This document shows, one piece after another, positions 1-8,269 of a stretch of DNA of 60,631 nucleotides. The position numbers were made by a program, and so were the translations under genes. The stretch is from positions 1 to 60,631 of IMG/VR virus record IMGVR_UViG_3300037189_006948; one strand, written 5' to 3'. Below the pieces are notes generated by a model. The model searched no databases, was not told the DNA's origin, and saw only the letters and a program-made list of their open reading frames with translations. The first letter of the stretch is position 1. Every line of letters starts with the position of its first letter. Source of the DNA: a virus.

Positions 1-30
1 AGTACAACCTTTGTGGACTTTACGGAGTAA
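1..30 (+). CDS. terL: Terminase large subunit, last codons (duplicate of 3' end)
   Basis: These 30 bases repeat the 3' end of the terminase gene annotated at 57680-60574, ending with TAA at 28-30. They appear here only because the window carries the 87-base overlap, so this is not a separate gene. Confidence 0.9.
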   Translation, partial: STTFVDFTE

Positions 31-87
31 AAAAAATTTCGACCCTACGGGTGTATGAATCAGACATTAACCGCATCCAATAATGAG
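1..87. repeat. Left copy of 87-base terminal direct repeat
   Basis: Positions 1-87 are identical to 60545-60631. The repeat contains the last 30 bases of the terminase large-subunit gene and the start of the next small gene. An overlap this short usually marks a circular or circularly permuted genome closed by the assembler, giving a unit length of 60,544 bases. A true short terminal repeat cannot be excluded from sequence alone. Confidence 0.95.
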
Positions 88-174
88 GCTGACGATTGCT
101 ATGGCGTTTACGATGGCCGTGGGGTTGTGGTTGTCGAATTGGAGGATGGCAGAGTGGTAAACACTCACGCATGA
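55..174 (+). CDS. Small acidic hypothetical protein (39 aa)
   Basis: A short frame that begins with ATG 25 bases after the terminase stop and ends at TGA, one base before the next ATG. The product has a hydrophilic N-terminus followed by a valine-rich stretch (GVVVVELEDGRVV) that looks like a two-strand beta hairpin, as in many small phage proteins. No family is recognised. Tight packing between terminase and the membrane-protein gene is the main support. There is no Shine-Dalgarno sequence. Confidence 0.5.
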   Translation: MNQTLTASNNEADDCYGVYDGRGVVVVELEDGRVVNTHA

Positions 175-175
175 T

Positions 176-490
176 ATGGACTTAAAGGAGGAAGGAATTG
201 ATATAGGACTGGCTATTGCTGGGTTGTTTGGAAGTGTGCTGTGCAGTTCCAAGCATTCTAGCCAGAGCTTTGTGGCTACGGTTGCTTCCTTAATTGGTGG
301 GGCTGCGTCTGCTAATTACGTTACGCCTTTGCTGTTAAAGATTTCACATTTAGAATCCGATCCACACTATGGTTTTGCTGCTGCTTTTCTTCTTGGCTTT
401 TGCGGTCTCCGAGCGGTGGAGACCATAAGTAATAAACTGTTTGCTACTGCACCTGATGAACCCGATCACAGTCATAAACGCCATCGCTAA
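176..490 (+). CDS. Three-helix membrane protein, holin-like
   Basis: 104 residues. I see three hydrophobic segments (about residues 9-25, 31-54 and 64-82) and a hydrophilic His/Arg-rich C-terminal tail (HSHKRHR). Small size, three helices and a charged tail are the usual look of a class I holin, which would form pores in the inner membrane at lysis. It lies far from the endolysin at 16.8 kb but next to terminase, and the genome has a second holin candidate at 17389-17670. The role is therefore inferred; an antiholin or another membrane function is possible. Confidence 0.6.
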   Translation: MDLKEEGIDIGLAIAGLFGSVLCSSKHSSQSFVATVASLIGGAASANYVTPLLLKISHLESDPHYGFAAAFLLGFCGLRAVETISNKLFATAPDEPDHSHKRHR

Positions 491-824
491 TGTAGTTTGC
501 TTGCTTTCCATGCTGCACTTAATTGTGCGGGTGTTTGGCAATCCCAAGAGCCCGGTGTATCAGAATCATTGGGGAGCGTATGCTTGCAAAGTTGCGGCGA
601 GTATCACATTTTGTGGAGCAGTGGCGAATGTAGCTACGTTGTCTACGCCAACGTGGACAGAAGTACTCTTGAATGTTGGAGTTTCACTTAACTTCTTGTG
701 GATAAGCTACTTCATTCAGACACTTTCAGTAAAACAAGAGAGACGCAAACCTGTTAGACGATTGATAAATGCAAAACCGAGGCAAGAAAAGCTGGACGTT
801 GTACGCAACAAAAAGGCCCGATAA
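456..824 (+). CDS. Multi-pass membrane protein with basic tail
   Basis: 122 residues from the ATG at 456, which overlaps the preceding gene by 35 bases; an upstream ATG at 441 is possible. Hydrophobic segments lie near residues 6-26, 44-64 and 70-90, followed by a long Lys/Arg-rich cytoplasmic-type tail of about 30 residues. No family is recognised. Its position directly after another small membrane protein suggests a two-component membrane function, possibly holin/antiholin. Start choice and function are uncertain. Confidence 0.55.
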   Translation: MNPITVINAIANVVCLLSMLHLIVRVFGNPKSPVYQNHWGAYACKVAASITFCGAVANVATLSTPTWTEVLLNVGVSLNFLWISYFIQTLSVKQERRKPVRRLINAKPRQEKLDVVRNKKAR

Positions 825-1194
825 GCCGGGGATTTATTACATTGGCTTTTTGTACTATGCTGAAGAGCGAGAGAATCAAGAAGTTGAAGAGCAGCAGACG
901 TATTCGTTGGCGAATGTTAGAACAGACATTGCCAAGGAGTTCTTGGTTTCCGATGACTGCCTTGTTTGGTTTGGGCCGATAACACTTCCAGAAGTATTGC
1001 CTCGGACTATGACACGACTCAAACGGGAGCAACGGAAGATGTTTGTGAGGGACAATGAAAAACATTGCTCTAAGTGCGGCCACACAACGGGCGTGAATGC
1101 TCGGTCAATGCTTTACATTGATGAGAGTGAGGACTGTAAGAAGTGCAATGGGAAAGGAACGGTTGTCATTCAGTTGAAATCTAAAAAGGAATAG
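769..1194 (+). CDS. Zinc-knuckle hypothetical protein (141 aa)
   Basis: The C-terminal third carries two CxxC pairs (HCSKCGH and CKKCNGKG), spaced like a small zinc ribbon that could bind metal and nucleic acid. The N-terminal part is hydrophilic and mixed alpha/beta with no recognised family. The start at 769 overlaps the previous gene by 56 bases; no better start is visible, and the N-terminal sequence looks like real protein. The zinc site is seen directly; the function is unknown. Confidence 0.55.
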   Translation: MQNRGKKSWTLYATKRPDKPGIYYIGFLYYAEERENQEVEEQQTYSLANVRTDIAKEFLVSDDCLVWFGPITLPEVLPRTMTRLKREQRKMFVRDNEKHCSKCGHTTGVNARSMLYIDESEDCKKCNGKGTVVIQLKSKKE

Positions 1195-1214
1195 ATTATT
1201 CTGTTCAACCTATT

Positions 1215-1400
1215 GTGAACGCATCGAAACCAAAGAAGGAACCCAAGCCTAGAAAACTGCATGAATGCGGATATGTCCGCATGTTAAAGGGAGACAATGG
1301 TGCTGAGTATGAAAGGTGCGGTGTGTTGACTTCTAAACAGTGCACGATGAAGAACGGAATGAAGATTTACCTCTGTCCTACGCATGAAAAAAGCAATTAA
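1215..1400 (+). CDS. Small Cys-containing basic protein (GTG start)
   Basis: 61 residues from a GTG start. The N-terminus is Lys/Pro-rich, then cysteines occur at HECGY, ERCGV, KQCTM and LCPTH, ending in a histidine. This pattern suggests one small metal-binding fold. It overlaps the following ParB-like gene by 17 bases, so the two are probably translated together. No family is recognised. Confidence 0.55.
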   Translation: MNASKPKKEPKPRKLHECGYVRMLKGDNGAEYERCGVLTSKQCTMKNGMKIYLCPTHEKSN

Positions 1401-1902
1401 CAACGAACGGTTAGAGGTAGTGATGCGCTCGGTTGCGGAGCTGGAGCCGTATGTGCAGAATGCTCGGCTGCATTCTAAAGAACAGGTGAGTGCGTTGGCG
1501 GACTCCATCAAGACGTTTGGGTTCACGAACCCAGTTCTCGTGCACTCTTCTGGCCGGATTATTGCGGGGCATGGCCGGGTGCTGGCCGCACAGAAGGCGG
1601 GGCTGGAGCAGGTGCCCTGCATTGTGTTGACGCACTTGAATGAGGCGATGGTGCGGGCATACACGATTGCTGACAACCAGTTGGCGACAATGGCCGGTTG
1701 GGATTACGATGTGTTGGCTGCGGAGATTGATGCGTTGCGGGATGAGGACTTTGACATCAGCTTGTTAGGGTTCAATCAGGAGGAGTTGATCGAGATGTTG
1801 GGGACGCCGAATGATCCGCCGGAAGAGCCGGAAGAGAAGCCTAAGAAGCCTGAGAGCGACACGACGATCTGTCCCAAGTGCCATCACGAATTTGTTCTGT
1901 AA
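1384..1902 (+). CDS. ParB/sulfiredoxin-fold DNA-associated protein
   Basis: 172 residues. The N-terminal 110 residues match the ParB N-terminal (ParB/Srx) family: LEPYVQNARLHSKEQVSALA, then FGFTNPVLV, then the signature GRIIAGHGRVLAAQKAGL and a VPCIVL strand. A Pro/Glu-rich linker leads to a C-terminal CPKCHHEF zinc motif. In phages such modules often pair with DNA methyltransferases or act as nucleases or CTP-binding DNA proteins; which applies here is not visible. There is no partner ParA, so plasmid-style partition is unlikely. Confidence 0.85.
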   Translation: MKKAINNERLEVVMRSVAELEPYVQNARLHSKEQVSALADSIKTFGFTNPVLVHSSGRIIAGHGRVLAAQKAGLEQVPCIVLTHLNEAMVRAYTIADNQLATMAGWDYDVLAAEIDALRDEDFDISLLGFNQEELIEMLGTPNDPPEEPEEKPKKPESDTTICPKCHHEFVL

Positions 1903-1903
1903 C

Positions 1904-2482
1904 ATGCCGAAGCCGATTATAGGAATGATCCCGCCGGGAGGATGGCACTATTACCAGTCAGACGTAAAGCTGACCGGGTATAGCTACCCTGACCTGTTGA
2001 AGGCCGTGGAGACTTACCGAGCAGAGAACCACTTGCCGGGGGGCGACGTTGAAGGCGATGTGGCGAGTTATATCTGCTCCAATTGGCCGAACTTCTGTCA
2101 TGGTGTAGACATGGTGGCAGTTACAAGCGTGAACGCTGTGACGGCAACTGGAGAGCTGATGAATGACATTGGGACATGGGCAAAAAACATCCTGCATTCA
2201 AGTGAACCGCACCCATTGGTATCAGATGATCTCGCTGAGACTCGGGCCAAGATTTGCCGGTCATGCCCGAGCAACGTGAATTGGCGGGGCGGGTGCAACT
2301 CTTGCATCGCAGCAACGGATAGGCTGTGTGCGTCTGTTAGGCAGGCACGGGACACGGCTAGCAGTGCGGTGCTGGGAGGATGCACGCTGATGCGGCATGA
2401 CAACCGGGCCGCTATATTCATGGATCGTTCTGTTTTACAACGCGCAACAAACCTTCCTGACGCTTGTTGGGTAACCCTATAG
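1904..2482 (+). CDS. Cys-rich hypothetical protein
   Basis: 192 residues; the ATG at 1904 lies one base after the upstream stop. The N-terminus (GMIPPGGWHYYQ, then YSYPDLLKAVETYR) resembles a short phage module seen near ParB-like proteins. The middle and C-terminal parts contain RSCPSN, GGCNSC and further cysteines that could bind a metal cluster. It sits directly before the portal gene. The function is unknown. Confidence 0.65.
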   Translation: MPKPIIGMIPPGGWHYYQSDVKLTGYSYPDLLKAVETYRAENHLPGGDVEGDVASYICSNWPNFCHGVDMVAVTSVNAVTATGELMNDIGTWAKNILHSSEPHPLVSDDLAETRAKICRSCPSNVNWRGGCNSCIAATDRLCASVRQARDTASSAVLGGCTLMRHDNRAAIFMDRSVLQRATNLPDACWVTL

Positions 2483-2486
2483 CACT

Positions 2487-4886
2487 ATGGCAACCGTAAA
2501 ACCTCTAGACCCAAAGGTAACTGACAAGTTTGCCGACAAGGCACCCAGAGTCAGTGACCACCATGAAAAGCCGCGCATTCTGGACTTGGATGTTGTCAAT
2601 CCAGATGCTGGGAATACAGACACGATTGATCCGAATACGCTACAGGTTCGCCGGACATTCAAGGACGCCCAGCAGGCGCACAGTGCGTATCGGCGTCTGA
2701 AGCAGCAGAACGTCGAGAGGAACCGCAAAAATCAACTCATTCAGAAGAAGCTCAATAATGAACCTCCGTACCATCCAAAGAAGCTCGAGTCTATGGGTCA
2801 GAATTGGCGTTCCAATCGCCCTACTGGCTTCCTTAGCACTATGGTCAGTCGCATCCAGCCACCGTTCAGAGAAGTAATTGAACAGGCTGCGACGCTGACA
2901 TTTGCAAAATACCCAGTTGACGGGATAGACACCGAGCACAAGACAAAAGTATTTCGTGAAGCTATCACCAAATGCATCCGTGGATGGAATGGCTTTGATG
3001 ATTTGGTGGCCCAGACGGTGCATGAGAATACGACGTTTGGTTTCTGCGGTTGGTGCTGGGACGATTTAAGGGATTGGAAGCCAGAGTTTTTAAGACAGGA
3101 CTATACTTTCTTCTCCATCGAGACGCCGATGATTAGCGACGCCACGCCGATTTGGGCGCGGAAACGCCGGTATCAGATTGCGGAGTTGCTGCCGATCATT
3201 GAGAACGAAACGATGTCCATTCTTGCTGGGTGGCACATCAAGAACCTCGTTAAGGCAATAAATAACGCTATTCCGGCAGGCAGGACGCTGGACGCTGATG
3301 ACGACGCCCGCAGGTACGAGGATTGGATTAGAGAAGGCAGCTACGGGGCCAGCTACGAGAACGATGCGAAGTATGTTGAGTTGGGTGAGATCCTTGTTAA
3401 GGAACCGCATGGGAAAATCTCCCGCTACCTTTTCGACGACAAAAGCGGAGATGAGATTTGTACGCAAGTTGATCGGTATAACCGCATGTCGGAGACGCTC
3501 GCGCTCTTCTCAGTCGAGATCGGATCTGGAAACTTGATGTCTTCCCGTGGCGCAGGGAGAGACTTGTACAACACTCACGTTGCAGTTGATAAGGCTCGGA
3601 ACCTTGTGGTGGACAACAGTTACATCAAGGGGCTGTTGCTGCTCAAGAAAGGGCCAACAGCAAAGCCAAACGTCGCGCCGCTGACGGTTCACCATCCTGT
3701 TGCGTTTGTGTCTGAAGGGTATGATGTGGTGCCACAGGGAATGCCAGCAGACGTTGAAGACTTCCTGCGTCTTGACCGCTTCGTCTCGCAGCTCGCTGAG
3801 ATTCAGGTTGGCACATTCTTGCCCGGGGCACCCGTGGAAACGCAGGGCAAAAAGACCGCATCAGAAGTCAACCGTGTTGCAGCCATTGAGAACCAGCTTC
3901 GCCAAGGTGTTTTGATGCGCTTCTCTCGCCAGTTTTCCAAAGGAGTTGAACGGATGCAGCGGGGCATATGTCATCCCGAGCACCTCAAGGCTGCTGCGGA
4001 TCTTAAAGGGAAAATTGATTTGGCCCGCCAGACGCAGAAGAGTGCGATCTGGGCCCGTCGAGAAGTTGTGGATGCGTTTGATCGCTCAATGATGGAACTG
4101 CCTCCGTTTCTCATCCCGTTTGAAGTGCCTGAGCATTTGGATGAGGATGCGATCAACTGCTGCTTTGACATGCTGGAAAAAAACATCTCGCCAGCGGACA
4201 TCTTGCTCATGGCATACAGCCCTGCGGCGGAGTTGATCCCCGACACATCGGCGCAAGACACGCAGATTCTCGACACCATGATCCAACGGTACATGGGCAA
4301 TCCGTCCATCAATCAGGACGCTCTGATGAAGCTGGATTGGGTTAAGAAGCTGGGTGAGACGACGGCAAATGAAGTGATCCTTCCCAAGGATCAAGTGGAA
4401 GCTATTGCGATTGAAGCGACTCGCCAGCAAATCATTGAGTTGCAATCCATTATCGCAGGTCAAGAAGTGCCGGTTTCGCCTCGAGACAACGATCAAGTGC
4501 ATTTGGACACGATGGTTCAGAAGCTGCTTCCGGCTGTGCAGAATGCGCCTCCCGGTGGGCTCACGCCGGAGTTCGTCACGATGCTCACCAAGGCAATGCA
4601 GCACTTCGCCCAGCATGTGCAGGCAGCGCAGGCAAAGGGAATGCCGTCCGAGCAGGTTGCAAAATACAAGCAGATGTACAAGCAAGCGCACGATCATCTC
4701 ACCAAAGGGCACGGCACGCCTCCGCCTCCAGACATTGCGCCAGCCGCAGCGCATCATAGCGGACATCCGCAGCAGACTGCGGCGGCCCAGCGGCAGATGG
4801 GTGAGGTGTATCAGCAACAAACGCCAAGTCAGAACGAAATGATTTCACAAGTAGCAACGCCACCAAGGCCACCAACAGCAGCATAA
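2487..4886 (+). CDS. Portal protein
   Basis: 799 residues, long for a portal. The size, position (terminase, then small genes, portal, scaffold, capsid) and internal sequence fit the podovirus portal group: a basic N-terminus, an alpha/beta core and the helical stretch near residue 455 (KTASEVNRVAAIENQ) typical of the portal stem and crown region. The C-terminal 150 residues are Gln/Ala/Pro-rich and probably form the extended barrel or a flexible tail. It would form a dodecameric ring for DNA entry and exit at one capsid vertex. There is no Shine-Dalgarno sequence before the ATG. Confidence 0.85.
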   Translation: MATVKPLDPKVTDKFADKAPRVSDHHEKPRILDLDVVNPDAGNTDTIDPNTLQVRRTFKDAQQAHSAYRRLKQQNVERNRKNQLIQKKLNNEPPYHPKKLESMGQNWRSNRPTGFLSTMVSRIQPPFREVIEQAATLTFAKYPVDGIDTEHKTKVFREAITKCIRGWNGFDDLVAQTVHENTTFGFCGWCWDDLRDWKPEFLRQDYTFFSIETPMISDATPIWARKRRYQIAELLPIIENETMSILAGWHIKNLVKAINNAIPAGRTLDADDDARRYEDWIREGSYGASYENDAKYVELGEILVKEPHGKISRYLFDDKSGDEICTQVDRYNRMSETLALFSVEIGSGNLMSSRGAGRDLYNTHVAVDKARNLVVDNSYIKGLLLLKKGPTAKPNVAPLTVHHPVAFVSEGYDVVPQGMPADVEDFLRLDRFVSQLAEIQVGTFLPGAPVETQGKKTASEVNRVAAIENQLRQGVLMRFSRQFSKGVERMQRGICHPEHLKAAADLKGKIDLARQTQKSAIWARREVVDAFDRSMMELPPFLIPFEVPEHLDEDAINCCFDMLEKNISPADILLMAYSPAAELIPDTSAQDTQILDTMIQRYMGNPSINQDALMKLDWVKKLGETTANEVILPKDQVEAIAIEATRQQIIELQSIIAGQEVPVSPRDNDQVHLDTMVQKLLPAVQNAPPGGLTPEFVTMLTKAMQHFAQHVQAAQAKGMPSEQVAKYKQMYKQAHDHLTKGHGTPPPPDIAPAAAHHSGHPQQTAAAQRQMGEVYQQQTPSQNEMISQVATPPRPPTAA

Positions 4887-4888
4887 TT

Positions 4889-5131
4889 ATGGATCAATGG
4901 AACTCGGCAGATTCAGCTCGATTCAGACAATATCACCAGCAGACTGGTGGGCGACTTCTTAAACTCCTTCGAGATCAAGTTCCTCCATTGTTGGGGACGA
5001 CAATTGAAGCCGTCGCTTTGGAAGCAAAACACAAGGAGGGGTGCGAGCGGATCATCAAGGCAATTGAAAATATCTTAGCGGACAACACGCAAGCAGACGA
5101 TTCAGCGTCTGGCAGTTACACAACCATGTAG
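4889..5131 (+). CDS. Small hypothetical protein between portal and scaffold
   Basis: 80 residues, mainly helical and charged, starting two bases after the portal stop. A central amphipathic stretch (LLKLLRDQVPPLLGTTIEAV) suggests a helical hairpin. No family is recognised. The position implies a head-assembly or head-completion role, which is inference only. Confidence 0.6.
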   Translation: MDQWNSADSARFRQYHQQTGGRLLKLLRDQVPPLLGTTIEAVALEAKHKEGCERIIKAIENILADNTQADDSASGSYTTM

Positions 5132-5135
5132 TTAT

Positions 5136-6407
5136 ATGACAGACATAGACGACGACAACATTGTTCCCGAAATCACAGCGGCAAATCCAGATGGTGGAGC
5201 GGAGCGGCTAGACGCCGATCCTATCTCTCAGTCACTCAGCGACTCCATTGATCAGGCGTTAGACGAAGCTGAAGGCGTTGATTCAGAAAAATCAACAGAC
5301 AATTCATCTGCATATCAGCGGAATGTTCAGAAACAAGAACCTGAGCAACAGCAAGATGCAGACGTTAAGTTTGGGGCAAACTTTCAGACAGGCACTGAGA
5401 ACCAACAGGTCGAGATTGATCCTGAGATTGCGGCAATTGCTATGCCTCCGAACATGTCGGAGAAGCAGCAGTCAAATTGGAGAAAGCTGGCCGAGGCTGC
5501 GAGCGTAGCAAAGAAGCAAGCGGCAGAAGCGGAGATCCTCCGGCAAAAGCTTGCTGAGACACAGCAGCAGGCTCCGCCTGATTATGAAGAATTGCGCCGG
5601 TTCCGGGCGACGTTCGACCTCAAGAATGACCCGGGGTTCAAAGAGAAGTACGACGCTCCGCTGAAACAGAGTGCTGAAGGCATTTATAGCCTGCTCCGAA
5701 AGCATAAAGCCAGCGAGGATGTCATCAAGTCGATTGAAGACGCCGGTGGCCCCGGGAAGGTCAGTAAAGCGTGGTGGAAGCGCAATGCAATTGACCGGCT
5801 TGCAGCTACGGAAGACGGGTATGTGGACGCTCGTCGCCTTGAGAATGCGCTGCTTCAAATCGATGACATTGAAACTTCCAGAGAAAAAGACCTTGAAATG
5901 TCTACGCAAAACCAAGAGGCGTGGATGCAGCAGCGTCAGGCTGAACAGCAGCAGCAGCTACAACAGGAGTCGAAGCAGGTTTACGAATACGTCGAGAATC
6001 TGACAAAAGACGCACCGTGGGCGCGTTTTCAGGAAATCCCTACTGGAGCCACTCAAGAGCAGATTGAGCGCATTCAAGCGCACAACGCCGGAGTGAAAGA
6101 TTTGGAGTCTAAATTCAACTCCGCATTGTATCCCAAGACAGCTAGCGAGCGAGCAGCAATTGCTTCTGCGGCAACGCTTAGTCACGTTTTGACAAACCAG
6201 CTTCGCTACGAGCAGTCTGGGAAAATGAAGCTCCAGCAACAGATTGCACAGTTAACCAAGGAGCTTAATTCAATCAAAGCTGCTGGGAAAACGCCTCGCA
6301 GTTCTGTTTCGGGACAGGCAACTTCAAAGAGCGGGAACATGAGTGATCGCATCAAAATGTCAGCCTCAGATGCTATTGATATCGGCCTAGATGAAGCCGG
6401 TGCTTAA
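5136..6407 (+). CDS. Capsid scaffolding protein
   Basis: 423 residues with an acidic, Asp/Glu/Ser-rich N-terminus, long Gln/Glu/Ala-rich coiled-coil segments (about residues 110-150 and 250-290) and a basic, low-complexity C-terminus. This composition, its lack of a globular core and its place between portal and major capsid protein fit a phage scaffold that guides procapsid assembly and then leaves. No catalytic protease motif was seen. Assignment rests on composition and context, not on a sequence signature. Confidence 0.75.
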   Translation: MTDIDDDNIVPEITAANPDGGAERLDADPISQSLSDSIDQALDEAEGVDSEKSTDNSSAYQRNVQKQEPEQQQDADVKFGANFQTGTENQQVEIDPEIAAIAMPPNMSEKQQSNWRKLAEAASVAKKQAAEAEILRQKLAETQQQAPPDYEELRRFRATFDLKNDPGFKEKYDAPLKQSAEGIYSLLRKHKASEDVIKSIEDAGGPGKVSKAWWKRNAIDRLAATEDGYVDARRLENALLQIDDIETSREKDLEMSTQNQEAWMQQRQAEQQQQLQQESKQVYEYVENLTKDAPWARFQEIPTGATQEQIERIQAHNAGVKDLESKFNSALYPKTASERAAIASAATLSHVLTNQLRYEQSGKMKLQQQIAQLTKELNSIKAAGKTPRSSVSGQATSKSGNMSDRIKMSASDAIDIGLDEAGA

Positions 6408-6409
6408 TT

Positions 6410-7429
6410 ATGGATGTAAAAGTTTCTCCAATGGAACGCCGAACCCTTTCGGCGTTGGACTCCGCAAATCCATTTCAGACGCCGGTGCGTCCACCGGCAA
6501 GCCTTGACGGTAGAAAGCTAGCCAAAATGCCAGACCCTGAACCAGACCCTATTGAGCAGCGAGAAGTTGAAGGCGATGATATGATCGACCTTGCTGTTGA
6601 GAGTAAAGGACGCCGCAGACGCCGCCCTAAAGCTGCTCTTGAGGAAATAAAGGAGCCAGAACATGCAGAAGTTACGGCTCCTGTTCAGCTAATAGAAACC
6701 GTAGAGAATTTGGAACCATTTCGAAACCCGATCACACAGACGCATGATCAGAACGGGATGCCGTCTTATCGGTGCGAGTTTGCTGGCCGGGACATCTTTG
6801 TTGGGCTTCCTTGGTACACAACCTCCAACCCGGTAACAACGATGGCGTTGGTGGCAATGGCTTTGGACTTTGGCAAGGATCGCATCCGCTTTGACTGCGT
6901 CACCAATACTGAGATTTATGTCGCCCGGAATCTCATCGCCAAGAAGTTTCTTGAAACGGACGCCAAGTGGCTATTCATGCTGGATCACGACATCATCCCT
7001 AGTATTGGCCGAGCGGCTTGGTACAAGAGCTGGGTGGAGTCTACCAGAGGGATGTTGGATCAGCCGCTGCTCAGACACGTCTTGCACCGGCTTTTGGGGG
7101 CTGGGAAGACGCTTGTTGGGGCGGCGTACTTTGGGAGGCAGGAAGGGGCAAAATTGATGTGCAGCGACCAATCTTTGGTTGCCGACGCTCGAGCCTTTGC
7201 TGACCGAGTTGCGCCGGTGGACTGGATCGGTGCAGGTTGTTTAATGGTGCATCGAAAAGTGTTTGAGGACATTGACAAGACTCATCCAGACGTTGGAAGT
7301 AATTATTTTTTGCCGACGGCTGACGCTAGTGAAGACATAGCGTTTTGCAGGCGAGCAAAGAAGGTGGGGCATCAGTGTTACATTGACCTTGGAGTTCCTG
7401 TTAAGCACCTTGGATACAAGACTTACTGA
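6410..7429 (+). CDS. GT-A fold glycosyltransferase
   Basis: 339 residues. After about 120 disordered residues a GT-A type domain begins: DIFVGLPWYTTSNPVTTMAL, then the DxD-like site in KWLFMLDHDIIPS and VDWIGAGCLMVHRKVFEDI, followed by a Cys/Arg-rich EDIAFCRRAKKVGHQCYI and an HLGYKTY end. The DHD motif would bind the metal and sugar nucleotide. This is a family 2-like arrangement common in phages. It overlaps the next glycosyltransferase by one base, so the two probably act on the same glycan, which may decorate the capsid or fibres. Confidence 0.85.
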   Translation: MDVKVSPMERRTLSALDSANPFQTPVRPPASLDGRKLAKMPDPEPDPIEQREVEGDDMIDLAVESKGRRRRRPKAALEEIKEPEHAEVTAPVQLIETVENLEPFRNPITQTHDQNGMPSYRCEFAGRDIFVGLPWYTTSNPVTTMALVAMALDFGKDRIRFDCVTNTEIYVARNLIAKKFLETDAKWLFMLDHDIIPSIGRAAWYKSWVESTRGMLDQPLLRHVLHRLLGAGKTLVGAAYFGRQEGAKLMCSDQSLVADARAFADRVAPVDWIGAGCLMVHRKVFEDIDKTHPDVGSNYFLPTADASEDIAFCRRAKKVGHQCYIDLGVPVKHLGYKTY

Positions 7430-8016
7430 TGAACATCTACGCATTTTATCAATCAATCCCAGCGTCTGACCAGCCTGAGGAATTTGCCTGTGCAAACTGG
7501 TGGAAGACAAGCTGGACAGCAAACGGCTGGAATCCCGTGATGCTAAATCGCAGTCATGCTCAAGGCAGTCCGCTGTACAACAAGCTTCAGCAAAAGCTGG
7601 CGCAGGAGCTGAACAAGGACAACAAGCTCGTTGCTAGAGCTGCTTGGTTTCAATCCCGGTTCACTCGCTGGTGCGCCCTGCATGCCGCCGGGGGTGGATG
7701 GATGTCAGATTACGATGTATTGAACCTTGATTTGACTCCGCAGAACGCAAAAGAAGCTGCAACAAAAACACTACTCATCAACAAAGGCCCAGCGTATTTA
7801 TTTTATGCGTCTCCAGAGCATTGCCTTGGCGCAATCCGCAAATTTATCTCGGAAGATTTAAGTGAAAATGGATGCGCCAAAGCGGAGATTGATATTCTGG
7901 GATGCGAGCCGGAGTTTGGAGTATTGCTTGAACGAGTGGCACATGTACACAGCCGGGGAGACAAGCGCAGATCGGCCAGAATGCAGGATATATTTAGTGA
8001 GAAAGAACAGGGGTAA
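7429..8016 (+). CDS. GT32-like glycosyltransferase (DXD)
   Basis: 195 residues. The N-terminus (MNIYAFYQSIP, ANWWKTSWTANGWNPVML) and the motif ALHAAGGGWMSDYDVLNLDL match the DXD sugar-binding family (glycosyltransferase family 32-like), where the DYD aspartates bind metal and sugar nucleotide. The protein is shorter than typical members, mostly lacking C-terminal extensions. Its start codon overlaps the stop of the preceding glycosyltransferase. Substrate unknown. Confidence 0.8.
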   Translation: MNIYAFYQSIPASDQPEEFACANWWKTSWTANGWNPVMLNRSHAQGSPLYNKLQQKLAQELNKDNKLVARAAWFQSRFTRWCALHAAGGGWMSDYDVLNLDLTPQNAKEAATKTLLINKGPAYLFYASPEHCLGAIRKFISEDLSENGCAKAEIDILGCEPEFGVLLERVAHVHSRGDKRRSARMQDIFSEKEQG

Positions 8017-8213
8017 ATGGTTTATCAGAAAAAAGTGTTTGCTTTTGTTACGCAGTCAAAATATAAGCAAATCACGGTGTAGCTTCTCCGCATGAAGCTG
8101 GTTTGGTGAACCTAAATCACCGAACGGTCGATTTTATACGCCCAGACGACGGGGGCTACAGACAAGACTTTTGCGTTGCCGCGCAGGCAATTGCACGCTT
8201 GGACGTAGCCTAG
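8017..8213 (+). pseudogene. Possible decayed small gene in two frames
   Basis: A 21-codon frame (8017-8082, MVYQKKVFAFVTQSKYKQ...) abuts the glycosyltransferase stop. In the -1 frame a second protein-like stretch (8067-8213) follows with no ATG, containing LVNLNHRTVDFIRPDDGGY and DFCVAAQAIARLDVA. Joined by one frameshift near 8067-8082 they would make a product of about 63 residues. I found no slippery heptamer there, so a broken gene, or a short gene starting at TTG 8103 or GTG 8106, is more likely than programmed frameshifting. Confidence 0.35.
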
Positions 8214-8263
8214 TTTTCTACTGGTTATTGTTCAAGCAGAACAATACTCAACCACTAGAAAAC
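8213..8263 (+). promoter_or_regulatory. Strong hairpin just upstream of the FGE-like gene
   Basis: A 20-base-pair stem: 8213-8220 pairs with 8256-8263, 8222-8225 with 8251-8254 and 8226-8233 with 8239-8246. It has a 5-base loop (8234-8238), a one-base mismatch and a 4-base bulge. The start codon at 8270 lies six bases downstream. There is no T run after it, so it is probably not an ordinary terminator. It may protect the 5' end of a processed mRNA or control translation. Confidence 0.7.
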
Positions 8264-8269
8264 AAAACT

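Noticed and set aside
1384-1902. Plasmid-style ParB partition gene implying a phage-plasmid
   Set aside because: No ParA partner or centromere-like repeats are nearby, and the domain is common as a stand-alone phage protein.
4086-4820. Reverse-strand frame of 244 codons opposite the portal gene
   Set aside because: Arg/Leu/His-rich antisense of a Gln/Ala-rich coding region; no start signal or family.
8050-8085. Programmed -1 frameshift joining the two small frames
   Set aside because: No slippery heptamer in the overlap; shifting at the upstream A-run leads straight into a stop codon (TAA 8064-8066).
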